NCBI GenBank assembly: GCA_934232845.1
Contig: CAKQGD010000017.1
Span: 1-33,455 of the forward strand
Length of the DNA stretch: 33,455 nt
Direction: 5' to 3'
DNA from: an uncultured Oscillospiraceae bacterium
GTDB lineage: Bacteria; Bacillota; Clostridia; Oscillospirales; Ruminococcaceae
Made by a program: the position numbers and the translations under genes. The notes under the pieces were generated by a model that was not told where the DNA came from, searched no databases, and worked only from the letters and a program-made list of their open reading frames with translations. This document shows, in pieces, positions 31,659 through 33,455 of the stretch. Position 1 is the first letter of the stretch; each line of letters begins with the position of its first letter.

Positions 31659-32966
31659 TTACGCCATATGGTCCGGAATGAACATGATGATCTGCGGGAA
31701 AGCAATCACCAGAATCAGTCCCACACAAATTGCGCCGACAAACGGCCAGATCCCCTTGAACACCGTCTGAAGCGGCACGTCTCCCGCCGTGTTTTTGGCG
31801 ACATATGCATCGATACCGACCGGCGGCGTAATCATGCCGAGGCAGCAGACCATTGTAATCACAACGCCAAACCAGATCGGATCATATCCGAGCGTATCAA
31901 CAACGACCGGATAGAAAATCGGCACCGTCAGCGTGATCATCGGCAGGGAGTCGATAAAGCAGCCTGCGATCAGATAGACCAGCAGAATAATGCCCATTAC
32001 CGCCCAGCGGGGAAGATCCAGTCCGCTCAGTGCTCCCGTGATCGCCGCCGGAATCTGCGCCAGCGCAATAAAGCGGCTGAAAATCGTAGCACAGGCAACG
32101 ATAAAGAGCACCATGCCCATCGTTTTCACGGTATCCATCAGAGACGAAACAAAGGATTTCCAATTCAGCTTGCGGCGAATGAGAACGACCATCAGCATAG
32201 CGAATGCGCCGATCGCGCCGCCCTCGGTAGGCGTAAAGTAGCCCGCGGAAAGTCCGCCGATCGCAATGATAAAGATAATGATCGTTTCGATCAGGCCGCC
32301 GCTCATGCTGGCGATGATCTCTTTGCCGGTATGCTTGCGTCCCCGCGGTGCGATCTCCGGATTTTTACGTGCCATCAGATAGATCACCAGCATGAACAAA
32401 AGCATCAGCAGAATCCCTGCGCCGATACCCGCCATAAACAACTTGCCAATGGACTGCTCTGTCGCAACGCCGTAGACGATCGCCGTCATACTCGGCGGGA
32501 TCAAAAGACCCAGTCCGCCGCCCGCCGCGACGCAGCCGGTATAGAGAGAATCCTTGTAGCCGTATTTTTTCATCTGCGGAAAAGCGATGGAGCCGATCGT
32601 CGCAGTCGTAGCAGGACCGGAGCCGCAGACTGCGCCGAATGCGGCGCATGCGCCTTCGGATGCCATTGCGAGACCGCCGGGAAGATGTCCGATCAATGCA
32701 TAAGCAAAATCGTACAGTCTTGCGCCGATGCCGGAGTGAAGCGCCAGAAAGCCCATCCATGTGAACATGGCAACCACACTCATATTATAGGAGGAAAAGC
32801 TCGCGAACATATCGACGGCCACCAGCTTTGATGCGGCTGTAAAGCTCGTCAGAGCGCCATAACCGACCAGACCGGTCAGCATCATGCCGGAAGCAATCGG
32901 AAATCCGAGAAGGATCATCACCAGAAAAATCAGAATACCGAGAAGGCCGATCACAACAGAGCTCAT
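31659..32966 (-). CDS. dctM: TRAP transporter large permease (DctM)
   Basis: Large membrane subunit of a tripartite ATP-independent periplasmic transporter, which imports organic acids with a sodium gradient. The product is 435 aa with about 12-13 hydrophobic segments. Family blocks include FLALHSGIGARLYDFAYALI, HLPGGLAMASEGACAAFGAV, CGSGPATTATIGSIAFPQM, GGGLGLLIPPSMTAIVYG and YFTPTEGGAIGAFAML, plus MVCCLGMITPPVGIDAYVAK near the end. ATG 32966 has AAGGAGG upstream and overlaps dctQ as ATGA. The binding protein DctP is not in the window and could lie upstream, beyond the right edge. The ligand is unknown. Confidence 0.95.
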   Translation of the reverse strand: MSSVVIGLLGILIFLVMILLGFPIASGMMLTGLVGYGALTSFTAASKLVAVDMFASFSSYNMSVVAMFTWMGFLALHSGIGARLYDFAYALIGHLPGGLAMASEGACAAFGAVCGSGPATTATIGSIAFPQMKKYGYKDSLYTGCVAAGGGLGLLIPPSMTAIVYGVATEQSIGKLFMAGIGAGILLMLLFMLVIYLMARKNPEIAPRGRKHTGKEIIASMSGGLIETIIIFIIAIGGLSAGYFTPTEGGAIGAFAMLMVVLIRRKLNWKSFVSSLMDTVKTMGMVLFIVACATIFSRFIALAQIPAAITGALSGLDLPRWAVMGIILLVYLIAGCFIDSLPMITLTVPIFYPVVVDTLGYDPIWFGVVITMVCCLGMITPPVGIDAYVAKNTAGDVPLQTVFKGIWPFVGAICVGLILVIAFPQIIMFIPDHMA

Positions 32967-33455
32967 TTTGCTTCCTCCTTCCACTTTTCGATTTCAAGGA
33001 TAAAATGATAGATCGTCGTCAGGGTGTAAATACCGCAGCCGATTACCAACAGAATGCAGATCGGCCAATACGGCAGAAACACCACCCAGGAAACCGTACC
33101 GAGATTGTAGCAGGTGATGCCGTATACAACAAAGCGGTAGGTAACCAGGCCCAGCACGCCGATCGAGAGAATGCCCATGAGGATATGCAGCACATGCTGC
33201 ACGGATTTCGGAAGATATTCTTTCACAAAGTCGACCTGCATAAAGCCGTGCTCTTTTTCGGTATATCCGAAGGAGAGCGCCGCGGCACCCGCGGAGATAA
33301 AGCCGACAATGTCCGTCAGACCCGAGATCGGCTTTCCGAAAGCCATACGGAGAATGACGCTGACGGTGACGACCGCCATATTCACAAAGATAAGAAAACA
33401 GGAACCATAAGCGGCAAAATCGTCGATCTTGCCCACGATCTTTTTAAAAGTATCC
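32963..33455 (-). CDS. dctQ: TRAP transporter small permease (DctQ), 5' end cut by the window
   Basis: Small membrane subunit of the TRAP transporter. The visible part is about 164 aa with four hydrophobic segments (CFLIFVNMAVVTVSVILRMA, DIVGFISAGAAALSFGY, a third near VLHILMGILSIGVLGLV, and PYWPICILLVIGCGIY), the usual DctQ layout. The frame is open to the right edge (DTFKKIVGKIDDF), which looks like the normal N-terminal part, so the true start is probably just outside. A GTG at 33436 is a less likely internal start. Its TGA overlaps the dctM ATG, showing translational coupling. Confidence 0.9.
   Translation of the reverse strand, partial: DTFKKIVGKIDDFAAYGSCFLIFVNMAVVTVSVILRMAFGKPISGLTDIVGFISAGAAALSFGYTEKEHGFMQVDFVKEYLPKSVQHVLHILMGILSIGVLGLVTYRFVVYGITCYNLGTVSWVVFLPYWPICILLVIGCGIYTLTTIYHFILEIEKWKEEAK

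Overview
This looks like chromosomal DNA of a low-to-moderate GC Firmicute of class Clostridia, most likely an Oscillospiraceae-like gut anaerobe (inference). The reasons are the dgt-dnaG-rpoD order, RNase Y, a T-box leader on thrS, the MnmL/MnmM pair, a glycine riboswitch on an alanine/glycine symporter, strong AGGAGG-type ribosome sites, and TTGACA-17-TATAAT promoters. I see no phage, CRISPR array or rRNA operon. Most of the window is core genome, with one accessory-looking stretch at about 11.1-12.1 kb.

Layout. 0-4 kb, minus strand: dgt, dnaG and the first codons of rpoD, then a YigZ/IMPACT protein and rpmE. 4.1-6.3 kb, plus: a YifB/ComM-type AAA+ ATPase and a YcxB-like membrane protein. 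6.4-8.1 kb: rny with its own promoter and terminator. 8.5-10.3 kb: a glycine riboswitch controlling a sodium:alanine/glycine symporter. 10.3-12.2 kb: a signal-less M23 peptidase, direct repeats, a frameshifted DUF4180 gene, a nested-palindrome element and tRNA-Gly(CCC). 12.3-15.1 kb, minus: a CapA-like protein and cardiolipin synthase. 15.3-20.5 kb, plus: a branched-chain amino-acid ABC operon (livJHMGF). Its leader carries an 85-codon ORF very rich in Leu/Val/Ile and a terminator, and livF is frameshifted. 20.6-24.7 kb, minus: mnmL, mnmM and three envelope genes of unknown role. 24.8-27.1 kb, minus: thrS with a T-box leader. 27.2-28.7 kb, plus: a cyclase-family hydrolase and a VanW protein. 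28.8 kb to the end, minus: TRAP transporter genes dctQ and dctM, a malate/lactate dehydrogenase-like enzyme and a propionate-type CoA-transferase.

How the genes fit together. Amino-acid supply is the main theme. The symporter is under glycine control, thrS is under tRNA-Thr control, and the liv operon probably depends on transcriptional read-through of a leader terminator. The liv leader has the parts of a ribosome-mediated attenuator: a Leu/Val/Ile-rich coding run, a 10-nt segment at the ORF end complementary to the terminator loop and arm, and a Leu-codon segment that can mask it. This is the most interesting regulatory hypothesis in the window. The TRAP/dehydrogenase/CoA-transferase set suggests uptake of a small organic acid, oxidation or reduction at its 2-hydroxy/2-oxo position, and CoA activation. 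The dehydrogenase has an atypical substrate loop, so its substrate is open.

Two genes are broken as given (DUF4180 and livF). Whether these are true mutations or sequence errors cannot be decided from one sequence.
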